Assembly (NCBI GenBank): GCA_028622995.1
Contig: JAJQJQ010000011.1
Span: 1,984,001 to 2,048,000 of the forward strand
From: Panagrolaimus kolymaensis
Taxonomy: Eukaryota > Nematoda > Chromadorea > Rhabditida > Panagrolaimidae
Reading direction: 5' to 3'
Length of the DNA stretch: 64,000 nt
Both the position numbers and the translations under genes were made by a program. The notes under the pieces are model-generated. The model was given only the letters and a program-made list of their open reading frames with translations, made no database searches and was not told where the DNA came from. Positions 1-12,353 of the stretch are shown here, in pieces. Numbering within the stretch: the first letter of the stretch is position 1; the number at the start of each line of letters is the position of its first letter.

Positions 1-234
1 GTGATTTTGTGAAAGCAGGTGGAAATTTAAAATTCCATAATAGCTTTGATTTTTAAGGTTGTAAAACTAACATTTTTTAGAAATTTGACTAAATTTCCGT
101 ACTAAATTTTGTTAAAAATTTAATAGTAAATATGTACAGTAGTATCATAGCCATGGTTAAGTTCTTTTGTTTCATGACTCATCCTCATACATATTTTCCT
201 AATTTTTGTTTTTTCATCAATACTTATTTTTCAG

Positions 235-468
235 CAACCTCAAATAAACGTAACAAATTATGATAAGAAAATATTACATTCTTCTGAAATCTTTGTTCAA
301 TGTCCAATATGTGAAAAAGTTACTGGAGATTTTCGATGGACCAATAGTGATGCTTGCATTGTTAAACTTTCAACAATGAAATATGGATGGCCTGCAGTTG
401 CTTATGAATGTGATGATGTTATTCCATCTTCTTCTGATCATAGTTGTTCATTGGTCATTTCATCCTAA
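235..468 (+). CDS. 3'-terminal exon of an unidentified protein (5' part outside window or unresolved)
   Basis: An exon opens after a tattttTCAG acceptor ending at 234 and reads in frame to TAA at 466-468, giving about 77 residues. A CPIC motif (residues about 23-26) and further Cys residues in the last third (YECDD, HSCSL) suggest a small metal-binding or disulfide-bonded C-terminal domain. I cannot assign a family. The upstream stretch 1-234 has no convincing continuation, although a possible donor lies near position 19. The rest of the gene probably starts beyond the window edge. The function is unknown. Confidence 0.5.
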   Translation, partial: QPQINVTNYDKKILHSSEIFVQCPICEKVTGDFRWTNSDACIVKLSTMKYGWPAVAYECDDVIPSSSDHSCSLVISS

Positions 469-592
469 TTTATTGTTTTTGTTGTTTTATTTGTCCTTAA
501 TAAAAAAATTTGCATATTATTTTTAAGTATTTTTTTGTATGACTAAAGTAAACATAAAATTTTGTAGTTGCTTCGACATCGAAAGTAATTGA

Positions 593-1170
593 ATGATCCG
601 TAGCATAGAAAAAACAACAATGATTTTATTCGCTCTTTTTTCACTTTTTGGTTGTGCTGTTGCTCAATTTACAGAAAAAAGTAAAACGAAGTTTGATAAT
701 GCCGTTAACACTTTACAAAAGGCTCTTGTATTTCTTCTCCTTTTATTTTGTGTTTACATGATATTTCAATTTGCTGATTTTATCTTTTATTGTCTTCAAT
801 GGAGAAATGCAAAAAAGCAAGAAGTAAGTACATATGGGAAGTTTAATGTTACTTTATTGTTTTCTGTTTTCATAGCAATGTTAATATCATGGAGAATTTT
901 TAGGCTCTTGAAGAAAAGCAAAGAAAATCAAAAAGAAGCAACCATTCAACCAAAGTCTCTATTTCAACTTCCAAATCAAAGTCAATCAAGAAATCCAAAA
1001 AGGATAAGAAGAAGCAACTATCATCTAAAAAGAAAATCAAAAAATCCGCTGCTGTTTCAAAGGAAAGCAAATCTGCCAAGTCTTCAGGTAAATCAATACA
1101 GAAACATAATAATGATGGTAAGATTTTCATATTTTTTGTTTGATTTTTAGAGGCCACTAAGCGGAAATAG
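593..1170 (+). CDS. Small membrane protein with Lys/Ser-rich tail, unknown
   Basis: Three exons, 593-823, 904-1117 and 1151-1170, give 154 residues. The N-terminus is signal-peptide-like (hydrophobic LFALFSLFGCAVAQ at about residues 12-25). A second hydrophobic segment at about 45-65 (ALVFLLLLFCVYMIF) looks transmembrane. The remainder is an extremely Lys/Ser-rich tail (repeated KSK and KKSKK), which would be cytoplasmic. Met10 is an alternative start that would place the signal peptide directly at the N-terminus. The last intron, 1118-1150, is only 33 nt. I recognise no family. The next gene starts about 0.8 kb downstream on the same strand. Confidence 0.6.
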
Positions 1171-1982
1171 AGAGAGAGAAGGCTTGGGAAAATGTTTTTA
1201 CTGGAACTCGACTCGCGCTCGTTTTTCATCCAATATTTTTTCATTCACCTTTTTGCACAAACAACAAATTTAGCAAAGTTTTATTAAATTTCTTGATTTA
1301 TTTTTCTTGAAAGTTATTTCTATTTTTACCAACAAACAAAGAACAACAAAAACATAATCTTTAAAAATCGATGCCCCTTTTTTGAAACACCATAAAAGTT
1401 ATTATTATTGTTTACGTGTAAAAAAATTTAGTTATTCTTGTTCTTTTTGGAACGCCATATTTTTACTTTTTTCCCATCTCTCACATTCTAACGTTGAAAC
1501 AAACAAACAACATGAAAAAAACGATGACAAAGTCCTCGTCTCACAAAATGAATGCAAATTTTTGTTTATTTGTTTTCTTGGACTTTTTAGTTTGAAACTC
1601 TTTTTATCCCTATTTCTTTTTCTATTTTTCCAGAGGATATTCCACTATTTATTGAAAGGCTGATTTGACGCGTTATTAGCTCCACCTTTGCATTAAGTTG
1701 CTGATGAAAGATTAGTTTACTTATTACTCGATGATCATATCATATCATGACTATTTCCTCAACCCTTTTTATTGAAAAATTAGCTGAATTTTAGGCTGAC
1801 GAAACATTTTTTACTTTGTTTTTCCTTTTTTGATGACGCCGTTTTGAAACAAGTCCTAAAAGAGTAACATTTCATAGACTTTGTCATCATTTTTTGAAGT
1901 TTATAGTACGAACTTTGTTGTTGTTTTTTACTCATTACGTGCGTTTACATTACCGCTTGCTTTTATCGTGGCATATTTATAG
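1171..1982. other. Intergenic, no gene seen
   Basis: An AT-rich spacer between the Lys-rich membrane protein and glutathione peroxidase. One 93-codon open frame at 1382-1663 is rich in Phe, Leu and Ser from T-runs, lacks splice context and is not believable as a gene. The region just before 1983 presumably carries the 5' control elements of the peroxidase gene. Confidence 0.5.
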
Positions 1983-2626
1983 ATGCTTTCTTTTGGCTCA
2001 CGTATAGTTTCTTCCGTTACAGCTTCACGTTTCGCTTCAACAATGACCAACTCATTCTATGATTTTGTTGTTAAAGATGCCGATGGAAAGGATGTTTCAC
2101 TTGAAAAATACAAGTAAGTTTTTCCTTTACCTTTTCACAAACTAATCATATTTTTGCTTTCAGGGGGAAGGTTCTTATCGTCGTCAATGTCGCTTCTCAA
2201 TGTGGTTTCACTGATTCCAATTACACTCAATTCAAAGAACTTCTCGATAAGTACAAGAGTCAAGGACTGGAAATTGCTGCTTTCCCATGCAATCAATTCA
2301 AATCTCAAGAACCTGGATGTGAAGTGGATATCAAAAATTTTATCAATCAAAAATTCAACTTCGAACCTGATCTTTACAGTAAAATCAAAGTCAATGGAGA
2401 TGAAGCAGCTCCTGTTTACAAATTCTTGAAGAAAGAACAAGGTGGTACTCTTATTGATGCAATCAAATGGAATTTCACTAAGTTTTTGGTTGATAGAAAT
2501 GGAAAGGTTGTCAAACGTTTTGCTCCAACAAGTAAGTCTTTTTAACATTTGTCTATTGAAATTAATCGCTTCTTTTTTTTAGCTGAACCAAAGGATATGG
2601 AATCCGACATTAAAGCGCTCTTGTAG
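1983..2626 (+). CDS. Glutathione peroxidase, phospholipid-hydroperoxide (GPX4) type, Cys version
   Basis: Reduces lipid and organic hydroperoxides using glutathione or thioredoxin. Exons 1983-2113, 2164-2531 and 2583-2626 give 180 residues, the usual size for monomeric GPXs. The catalytic loop is NVASQCGFT, with Cys where vertebrate GPX4 has selenocysteine. The conserved FPCNQF and WNFTKFLV blocks supply the Gln and Trp/Asn of the catalytic tetrad. The first about 20 residues ([20 protein letters not shown]) are basic, Ser-rich and non-acidic, like a mitochondrial presequence. A second Met at residue 21 (MTNSFYDF) would give a cytosolic form. It resembles C. elegans gpx-1/gpx-2. A poly(A) signal AATAAA is at 2708-2713. 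Confidence 0.95.
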
Positions 2627-2904
2627 GCTCTTGTAAATAATTATTTATTTATATGTATCACTTTTTTTCTTGTATGTTTTAATGTAATGTTATGAATTTT
2701 TTGTGATAATAAAAATTAATTCTGTACTATCTATTTGATGAATTTGAGTTACCGCATTTATGTAGCAAGTCCACAACGAAATGAAGAATTTTGGCATTGA
2801 GCAACGCGAGAACTAAGAGCATTATTTACCATTCAACTTCTCCATTTCTTCATTTGACTTAATTTCATTCCAGCGGTTTCAATTGAGTAAACTAAAAATT
2901 AAAA

Positions 2905-4761
2905 ATGGGAAAAAAGCAGCATCAGGGTGATAAATTGTAAGGTTTCTAACTTGGTTATTGTTGTTAATAATAGCTTTTAGATATTTGACGACCAAAGAAT
3001 GGAAGGATCTTTATGGCGGCCATAAAGACGGTATGGCTTTTTTTTACATGGTTAATATGAATATGTTTACGTTTCAGATAAAACAAGCAAGATCCAACGG
3101 GCAGAATTCAAAAAGCTTCCTTTTACTCATTGCGCTTTGAGTTTTGTTCCATTCAAAGATCCAGTATGCGCTCCAGAAGGTATCATATTTGAAATGACGT
3201 GAGTTTAACTTTTTCCATGACATTTCAAAAAATTATTGTCAATATTTTAGCGCAATTTATCCATATGTAAAGAAGAATGGCATCAATCCTGTTACTGGAA
3301 AGAAAATGTCTATCAAGGATTTGATTACTCTTACGTTTGCCAAAGATAATGATGGACAATTTCGATGCCCTGTAACATATCGCGTTTTTACTGAAACCAG
3401 TGTTATTGTTGCCATCAGAACTACTGGAAATGTTTATTCTATGGAAGCTGTGGATGAACTCAATCTCAAACGTAATTATCTCAAAGATTTACTCAATGAA
3501 GTTCCATTTCAACGAAAGGATATCATTACTTTACAAGATCCAAATGACATTGAAAAGTTTAATATGGAAAAGTTTTATCATGTTCAATTTGATACCAAAA
3601 CCAAGACGGAAATTGCTGACGAAAAGAAAGCTATGGAAAGCCCTATGTATTATATCAATAATGTCAGTGGTGAAGCAAGAACAGTTTTGGAAAAACTCAA
3701 GACCATGGAAAAAGAAGCTGAACGAAAAGAAGAGACCAACAAAATAGCAGATAAAATTAATGCAGCTCATTACAGTCAAGGTAAAATGGCTGCTGGTTTT
3801 ACTTCAACTACTTTTGAACCTGTTACTAATAATCAGGCAGCAGTTTTGGAAGATAATATTGTCAGGTATGGTTCCTCTTGCGTATGATGATTACTTTATA
3901 TTATTTGGTTTTTAGATATTCTCGTGTTACTAAAAATGGTTATGTTCGAGTTATAACAAATTATGGTCAACTGAATTTTGAGCTATATTGTAAAATCGCT
4001 CCAAAAGCTTGTGAAAATTTTATTGTTCATTGCAAAAATGGATATTATGATAATACAAGATTCCATCGACTGGTTCCTGGTTTTATTCTTCAAGGTGGAG
4101 ATCCTTCGGGAACAGGCAAAGGTGGTGAATCGATTTTTGGAAAACCATTTGAAGATGAGATTAGCGGAAGCTATCGACATGATAAGAAAGGTGTTCTAAG
4201 TATGGCTAACAAAGGTACAAACACGAATCGATCTCAATTGTAAGTTTGATTTTATTTTGATTGTTATCAATGAACAATAATTATTTTTAGTTTTGTTACA
4301 CTTGATCCAGCTAGTCATTTGGATGGTAAACATACAATTTTTGGAAGGCTTGTCGGTGGAATGGAAAATTTGAATATCATTGAACAAATTGGAGCTGAAG
4401 AATCAACTGGTGAACCTCGAGTATGCTTTATAAAATTCTATTAAATAATTTCATGTTTTAATTTTAGGAGCCGGTTTGGTTTGTTAAATCTGAAGTATTC
4501 TTTGATCCATTTGAAATTGCTGAAGCTGAAGTACAAAAAGAACGTGCGGCATTACAAAAAGGTGAACAACTCAAAGAAGAAATCGAAGATGAAATAAAAC
4601 CAAAACCCAAAACTTTTCGAAGTGGTGTTGGAAAATATATTAATCCGCAAGTATTGAAAAGACCAGCTGCAAAAGATTTGATAATGGATTCTGGAGTTCT
4701 TGATGTACCTAAAAAGAAAGTGCCAGCAAAAACAACTTTGGCTGATTTTAGTAGCTGGTAA
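2905..4761 (+). CDS. cyn-4: PPIL2 (Cyp60): U-box cyclophilin, spliceosome-associated
   Basis: Peptidyl-prolyl isomerase-like 2, a nuclear protein with a U-box and a cyclophilin domain that binds spliceosomal complexes. Exons 2905-2936, 2981-3030, 3078-3198, 3251-3865, 3916-4239, 4291-4420 and 4468-4761 give 521 residues, close to the family's usual length. The U-box-like part (about residues 35-110) contains CALSFVPFKDPVCAPEG and INPVTGKKM. The cyclophilin domain (about 275-435) has the expected FHRLVPGFILQGGDPSGTG, NTNRSQFFVTL and HTIFGRLVGGM blocks. The catalytic Arg of FHR is present. The start follows from family alignment (MGKKQHQGD). The gene is convergent with the secreted-protein gene, whose stop lies 142 bp away. 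The symbol is by similarity to the C. elegans cyn-4/mog-6 orthologue. Confidence 0.93.
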
Positions 4762-4903
4762 ATAATATGTTATTGTTTGTGTATACTTTTCTTTTATTTA
4801 TAAATTTTTTTATTGCACTTTTTCTCTTTTAAAACTTTGGAAATAAAAAGTTATTGTACAAATTTTGTGTTACAGTGAAATAGAATATTTTTCATGAAAT
4901 AAT

Positions 4904-7095
4904 TTATCCGCGATTACCGAATAGGTTTTGAAGACCACTCAAAATTCCGCCACCGCCTCCATTCTTACGGAAATCAGCGACTTCTTCTTGGAATCGATTT
5001 TCTTGGAGTTTTTCAAATGCAGCACATTTTTTATCTTTGAAAATTTCGGGAATCTGCAAAATGGGTTTAAATTTTGCTGTTATGGTATTGTTGAAGACTC
5101 ACCGAATTAGCAGTTGTAGCAGCTTCAAATAAAAGATTAGTTTTAACTTTAGCTCCTTCTATTTCATAATCAACAACAGCCTATAAAGAAATTTATAAAA
5201 ATGTAATAATAAAATTTAAAGGGGTAAGCGACATACATGTTCGCATGCAAGTAATTGATCGGGATCTCTCTTGCTTACGAAATATTCCATGAGTTCAGAG
5301 TTTGTGGGAGTGTAGCTGCCTTTCTAAAATCTTAATTTAGTGAACTTGCATGAGAAAATAAAACAAACATCGAGGCCATTATGACCAAGCCAATCTCCAA
5401 TCAAAGCTAATTTGAAAGCTTTTCCAAGCAATGGATTATCCAATTGACTGAAAAATTCTTTTTCCAATTCAGCTCTAGATTGTCCTCGTTGATAGAACTT
5501 CATCCAAACATCAATGGCTCCTTCCTTTTGCCAATAATCTTTTTGCCATACACTTTTTGAGAATGTTGAACAAAGAGTAAAATTAGGATCTTCTGCAGGA
5601 GGGCAAAGTTTTACAGTGAGTCGATAAGTTCTTTCCGCAGATGCACGACAAAGATTGCCATCTGTATTTTCGAGAAGTTTAAGTTTGCGTGATTTTTTAC
5701 ACCAATCACAATAATAACATTCTCTGCCACATGTAGCAACATCCATACAACGAAGTTTTCCAAGAGGTTGAATGCTAACATCGAGTTTCATCGCTAGCTT
5801 GCTAATATGGACGTCTAAAAATTTTAATTATGTTCTTGGTGTAATTTGTCTTTCAACTATTAAACGCTTACTTGGTGGAAGGGTGACATCAATGCTCATA
5901 TCAAAGCAATCGGGCCAAGTAATATGTAAAGCACCTTTATTATCTCTCTCTGCAGGATGACTAAATTTAGGGTTACTCAATTTGATAGGAGCAATGCAAT
6001 CATATCCCGTAATTTGTTTACAACAAGCTCCTCTTCGAACATCTTTCAATCTTGCAATAAAAAGATTTTTGCTTATTATAGCTTCATATGATCGATCATT
6101 AACTTTTCTAACTGAACCAGTGCCAATTGGAACATCTTTGTCATTATAAACTACAGTGTTGCCATTTTTATCTGCCACTACTTTTCCTGCAGAACGACCT
6201 TGAGCATCATAGCATTGAGAAATTCCTGGAGTTTCAGCTGTACAATGATATTTTTCTTGACGCCTTCCAAAAAGTGATTGAGCGAATTGATCATTGCCAA
6301 TATCGTGGGCTGATAAATCTGCTTCGGTTCGTTTCCCATTTTGACGAATGGTATAAGCATATGTGCCTTTTTTACCATCTTCCTGAAAAGGAGTTTAATC
6401 AAATTCGAAGTGAGACTTTAAAATAAAAAGTTTACTTTATCAACGAATCCAATAGTACCTTCGCCTGTATGGTTATCATGCGAAGCAGGGTTTAATTTAA
6501 AATCATATTTTTCATTTGTAGCAAGGAAATCGGTATCTGCAGGATTTTTTAATGAACCTCGTGCTACAGTATCCAATGTGATATTATTATCAGCTTTGAG
6601 AAAAGCATGTTTGCCTTCTTCATCATCTTTTATTCGAATTTGACCTCTAAAAAATAGCATTGAATTTTTATTTTATGGTTATTGTGAGCAAGAAAATGTT
6701 AATCATAAGTTCAAATTGTTATATACAACTTACTTATGTCCACCAGCTTGTGCTACGCCACCTTTATCACCAAATTTTTGAACTTGTGCTCGTTGGCCAT
6801 CGGATGTTTCTGCTTGAGCAATGTTTCCAGTAGCTAATGCAGAGAGCTGTTTCTTTTCCGTTAAAAGATCAAGTAAAACTTTATCATTTTCGCTTGCATC
6901 CAATCCAACTCTTTGAACTTTTAGACCCTTTTTATCTAACCATGTTGAATCAACATCAATGTGTCTACGCTTTTCATCAATTACGGCATGATTAGGTTGT
7001 TGAGTTTGTGCCACAGAAAAATCAATAACAATAAATATAAATATTATTATAACATTAAATAAAATATAATTTAAAGATGGCAATCGCGACGACAT
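4904..7095 (-). CDS. Large secreted Cys-containing protein, unknown function
   Basis: Seven exons, in transcript order 7095-6734, 6646-6436, 6382-5872, 5814-5369, 5323-5237, 5180-5103 and 5053-4904, give 614 residues. The N-terminus is a clear signal peptide (hydrophobic YILFNVIIIFIFIVIDF followed by SVAQ). The first half is rich in Gly, Asp and Lys with short repeating beta-like units (AYTIRQNGKR, ADKNGNTVVYNDKD). The second half has clustered cysteines: ACCKQ, CMDVATCGRECYYCDWCKK and CRAS...CPP...CSTF. The extreme C-terminus is Gly-rich (NGGGGGILSGLQN). This fits an extracellular or matrix protein, but I recognise no named domain. An in-frame alternative start lies 14 codons upstream. Function not assigned. 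Confidence 0.8.
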
Positions 7096-7765
7096 TGACT
7101 GACGTTTTCCTTTATTGAAAAATAAAAAAAAAGTCAAGTCGAAGACAAGAATAGTATTTGGTTTTGCGCGATCGCCTAATTTTCCATGTTATTTTTTTTT
7201 TCTATTTCTTATCCGCCTTTATTAATCAATTTTGAGATCGTGCAATTTATCAAAACCGCTTAAGGGGATTTCAATGTTGTTACTCTCGTATACATCCTTT
7301 TTTGAAATTTTCATCTTCTTGAATCATCACAACCGTTACATAACTCGTTTTTATTACCCTTGCCTATCTTGCTTCCCTAATAACCAGATCTTCTTGACTC
7401 ATCTTCATAATTTTAACGAGAAAATGAATTACATAAAAAAATTGAAGTAAAAAGACAACGGCTTTTAAAATTTTTAACTATCAAAAATATCAAAGTATCA
7501 AATTTGCGTGAGCTTTTTATAATTCTTGTTTGTGCATTTCCGCTTTTATTATTTTTTTGCATTTTGAATGTAAATCAATGGGTTTATTTTTTGTTTGTTT
7601 TAGAATGGGATTTTCTTAATAAACGTTGAGCTCAAAATGTCTTTATATTGTAAGGGTTGAAAATATAATGTGTCGAGCTTTGAGAAAAACGGCAAAATGC
7701 TTTTTAGATGTGAAAACTTTATTAAATAAATAAAAATCATTATATACAAACAAGCAAAAAAATGT
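7096..7765. other. Intergenic between PI3K 3' end and secreted-protein start
   Basis: AT-rich, with no coding frame that has splice context. It should hold the promoter of the minus-strand secreted-protein gene (near 7100) and the 3' UTR of the PI3K gene (stop at 7766). Nothing further is recognised. Confidence 0.5.
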
Positions 7766-10700
7766 TCACAAATGTTTGAGGGAATGGAAAAACCAATTAA
7801 CTGAAGTTGATAAATCTGATTTGACGACATCGTCAAAGATTTTAAGAAATTGTATTCGAGCTTCTTCTTTAGTTTTATCAAACATAAGAGAATTTCGAAT
7901 GAAATCAATATGTTCTTGTTTGGAAAGTTCAGGTAAACCCATGCATTGCATCATTCGAAAAAGTACGATAAAGAATCGGGAATTATGAAAAAGTACCATA
8001 AATCCTTGGGCACATGATTCTCGAAAGGATGTGTATTCGTAAGTGTCTCGAAAATTACCTTTGCCTCTCGAAATAATATAAAGAAAATGTTCGGTTAAAA
8101 TGAATTCAGTTCTCTCACGATTAATTCCAAGTTTACGTTTTGTATGGCCAAGAAAATGACCAAAATCAATGTGAAAAATCTAAAATAAGTTTTTGGGATA
8201 ATTAAAAAAAGTGTGAAAATCACAAACATACTCTTCCATCTTTAGCTAACATAATATTATCTTGATGTCTATCTTTAATTCCCAAAACATATGTGGCAAT
8301 ACAATAGCCTGTTAAAGAAGATGTGAACCGATCGACACATTCCATGTATCTAAAACATTCACATTTTTTTTATGTTTCACATGTATGCTTACTGTTTGCT
8401 ATCACTTGAACATTTTTGATAAATGTATGTATTGAGAAGTTCATTATGCATTTTAATTGTTGAACTAATTCCTGTGCCAACTTGAATTTGAAAAAGTGTT
8501 TGACAATTTTGAACCACATGAATCATTCCAATCTGAAATTTCGCTTTAAAAAAATGTTTTAAACATTAGTTTTTAGCTTACATTCCTTCCCATGGGCAAT
8601 ACTTCATAAAGGGTCATACAAAAATCTAAATTATGGGTTTTCCATTTTGCATCCATAATTCTCATAACTTGAAGGGTTAACATATCTTGACGTAAATCAT
8701 CCCCGTATTTAAAAATAATTTGATGAGTTTCTGATGACACTTTTGCTAATGGCTCAGGATTTTTCCATGTTAGTTTTAGAGGCTGTTTAGCGGATCCAAG
8801 AACGCTGCATCTTTCGATCCTAAAAATGGAAAACAAAAATTTATGATGTGAATCAAATTTTTTTTAAATGCTATAAACTCACAACAGCTCTCCCAAACTT
8901 TCTGTTGGATTTAATGGCGAAATCATATGTTGTAATGCTTCCTTATTGGTTTGAAGCTCTTGTTGAAGCCTTTTAGTTGCAAATTCTTTAGCACCTACGA
9001 GTTTAACCATGGCATTTAAATTAGTTAAAACATTTACAAGTTCCACTTGTTTTACGATGGAATCCAAATGGATTGCATTTCCGCGTAGATACATTTCAAG
9101 GCAAATAGCTATTCTAGAATAATATTGAGGTACTCGAACAACTGTGGGACCTAATTCATAATATGTCAATTCAGCTCTAAGAAGCCAAAAAAGAGTATGA
9201 CCTATTTTATAATTTAATAGTCCACGCTTGACGAGCATTTTAGAAAGGGCTGAATTTGCAAATGGTTCGTAACGAAGTGCTTGAACAAGCGGAAGGAGAT
9301 AAAGTTGAAGTTGATCGTTATCCAAAGCTCGATCGATACGATCTACAGCGGCATCTCGAATCCATGTATCACAACATCGACCATCAAGAAGTTCCATGGC
9401 TGCATCGACTTGAAGGAGAGGCCATTCAGTGAGCATTCCATAAAGTTCACAAAATAATTCTCTCGTTTTCCAAATGAATGGTAAATCAATGATGATAGGT
9501 AACATGGAAGGAAAGTTGCTGCTTATCTTTTTTCTTGCTCTCCATAGAAAATGTTGTTCTTCTACTGAAAGTATACGAGTATCCATAACTCTTCGCAAAT
9601 TTGATAACCTTCGAAGATTATCTGAACCCGGTTCAAAGTTATCTATTGGTGCCACCTCTTGTTCAGCAGTGAGACGAGATTTTCGTTGTTGAAGGATTTT
9701 AACAAATTGAAGTACTCTTTCAAATGGTGGGTATCGAACTTTATTTCCATAATCGGTTAATTCAATTTCAAGTCGAGCTACATTGTGATCATGATTGGAA
9801 CCAATATTTCCCGCAAGATTCAATAAATTTCTAACATCGCTACTATCCTTTGGTGGAATGGCATCCTTTGGAAATGGCCAAAAGAATATTGTTTTCTTTC
9901 CTTGAATTAAAAAATCTTCCCAATCAAATAATCTCATATTAAGCCATCCAATTGGAATTCTTTCCGATCCACCATCTTTACTAGATCGTTCAGAAATAAG
10001 TGAAAAACATAATTGAGCTGATTTTGGAATATCTTTAATATATAAACCAAAATCAAGCAGGCACTATAAATTAAAAAACATGTTTAATTTCAAAAGTTTT
10101 ATGATACCACAAAATTCATATTGCTTGAAGAAGATGTAAATAAAAACTTACATTTCCCCATCGTGGATTACTTGGTGAAACAATGGGTGAATCTCTCCAT
10201 GCTAAAATATTATGTCCTGCGGTAACAGCAACTTTAACATAAAGCTTTTCAACGCCCGTAATAATAATGTGAGATGCTGTTAATATTCTTACTTTTAAAT
10301 CTTCATCCAAATCCCAAAAATTTATTGGTTCAGGTGGAGGCAAATCTTCAGGAGTTATTAGAATTTGAACCTTTCTTTTAATTCCTTTATTTAAATTTTC
10401 TCTTTCCTTTTTTCGTTCTTCTTTTTGTTGAAGTTCAAAAGCTTCACGCTCAACGACAATGTTTCGGGATGCTCGTATAAAAGATGGAACAAATATTTCA
10501 CTGGGTTTTTGCAATTCTGCAAATATCAATTCTTTCAATCGCAAAATTAGCACTGGAGTTTTGTAATTTTCAAAGCATGATCGGAAATACTGAAAATGGT
10601 TTTAATAATTATGCATCAAATAATTTTTAGACTTACTTCATAGTTTTTTAAAGGGATATCTCGAGTTATATATGATTGCTTTCCAGCAAGTTGAAGGATA

Positions 10701-11905
10701 AAATTATCAGCGTTTTCACGAAACTAAAAAACTTTTTAGAATATATTAAGCTTTTCATTTTTTGTGAACCAACTTCAACGCCTTCCCGATTTTTTAAATA
10801 TTCAATCGCTAACTGTATTAATTCTTTGGGAGTTTTTTCAAGCATATCTCTTCCAATTAAATGTCCAATGGGTGCTACAAATGCATAATTATCATCTTCC
10901 GTTGGTCGATACCAAATATGCGCGGCTCCTCCAGAACTTTCTATTTTTCGCTTTAACTTTTCCATCGCTCTTTCTTCATTAACTTCTTGATTTCCACTAA
11001 ATTCCATTTCATCCAAATCTGTTTCATATATTTCTGTGCTATCCTCAGGTTTTGATGCAATTGAAAAGCCACGTAAAACGATTTCTTCAGAAAACGCATA
11101 ATGATCCAAACCTTCTGAAGATCGAATCTTTTCTGCATCTTGAATGGAGTCAAATAAATTCATTCGAAATTTTGTGCATTCTTCGTCTAAAGAATTTTCT
11201 ATGGTTGTAAGTGGAATTCCCACAGAAGATGTAATTTTTTGATTAATATCTTTTTCAATGTCATTGCCTTCAGGTTCTCGAAGACCAATCACAGGAATCA
11301 TGAGGTTCAAACTTTTAATCGTTCGTGTTTCATCGAATATTTCATGCTTGGCACCTTTTTGATCAAAACAATAAAATACATACATGGTGTTTTCACATAG
11401 CTTTTCTTGTAGGGGATATCTAAAACATATATTATTATTATTTGATGAAACTTTTCTTATAAAAAACTTACCTTTTAGCTTGTAAAATAGCTTCAGGTTT
11501 TAACGATGAAAGAGTCTTATTCCCAAGGACAGATAAAGTAACGGTCATTCCATTGGGCATTAAAATATCCAATTCCACCGCTTCATCCGAATCACAAATG
11601 GGAAGTCCCATTCGAATTGATTTAATTGCCGCATGATCATCTTCTTCAAGGGTTAAACATTCCACATCTTCTCGAATTTCTTCAAGATTATCTCCACCAC
11701 CTTCAGGAAGTTTTTTAATTTTACTTTTTGGACGTTTTTCAATTGGTGGAAGTTGAGTTAAATCGATGCGATTAATATCAACCCCATTAAATCCAACTCT
11801 TAATTGTCGAAGACATGGATGAATTCGTTTATGAGGTTTTGGTTTAGATTTAATACAAAATGATCGCTTAACTTTTTGCCGATTTAATGGTTCTGGATTT
11901 GGCAT
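7766..11905 (-). CDS. age-1: Class I PI3-kinase catalytic subunit (p110), AGE-1-like
   Basis: Phosphorylates PI(4,5)P2 to PIP3 downstream of insulin-type receptors. Nine exons: 11905-11472, 11419-10774, 10723-10637, 10589-10152, 10063-8883, 8819-8582, 8532-8393, 8349-8232 and 8179-7766, giving about 1231 residues. The order is adaptor-binding domain (about 105-205, DILMPNGMTVTLSV), Ras-binding domain (about 350-480), C2, helical domain (LSVEEQHFLWRARK...) and kinase domain. Kinase motifs are the YGDDLRQD loop, DRHQDN catalytic loop and HIDFGH activation segment. The adaptor-binding domain marks it as class IA. The donor of exon 2 (GTTGGT) is weak, and a site two codons earlier is possible. 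A further 5' exon cannot be excluded, because an acceptor-like site lies at about 11930. Confidence 0.93.
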
Positions 11906-12353
11906 TGCAATTGAAGGAATATATGATTTTCTGGAAGCTTAAAATTATAAAAATAAATATCGATTTATATATGCTCTTTTTTAACACATTTAATCTGCCA
12001 ACAAAAAAAAGAGGAAGAAAGAAAGAAGAAGGTGCTGCAAATACATAAACAAAGTGCTTCATTTTTTTAATGCATCACATTTACTCCAGTAGTTTTTTTT
12101 TTCAAATCCAAAAACAGAAAAACAAAAAAGGCTTTTGGAAAGAAAGAAAACTACAAGAACAAATATCATTTGACATTAAAAACCTCTGATATGAAATATG
12201 TATATAAGTGTTGATGGTTAAAAAAAAACAACAAAAAAGGTATGTCACTAAAAAATATTGCTATAGGCATTCCAATCTAAAATGAAACAAGTAAAATTCA
12301 AATTTGAGATCATATTTTATTTACAAAACAAAAACTAACAACAAGAAAATAAA
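11906..12353. other. Spacer between MED8 and PI3K
   Basis: About 450 bp, AT-rich, between the MED8 stop and the PI3K start on the same strand. No gene is supported. A short open frame around 11868-12062 is out of frame with the PI3K N-terminus. The spacing would allow either a separate promoter or a long-spacer operon. Confidence 0.4.

Noticed and set aside
900..1244. 114-codon minus-strand frame opposite the Lys-rich protein
   Set aside because: It is the antisense of Lys/Ser-rich codons in the real plus-strand exons, giving Phe/Leu/Ser runs. No splice signals.
2135..2548. 137-codon minus-strand frame over glutathione peroxidase
   Set aside because: Antisense shadow of a highly conserved GPX exon.
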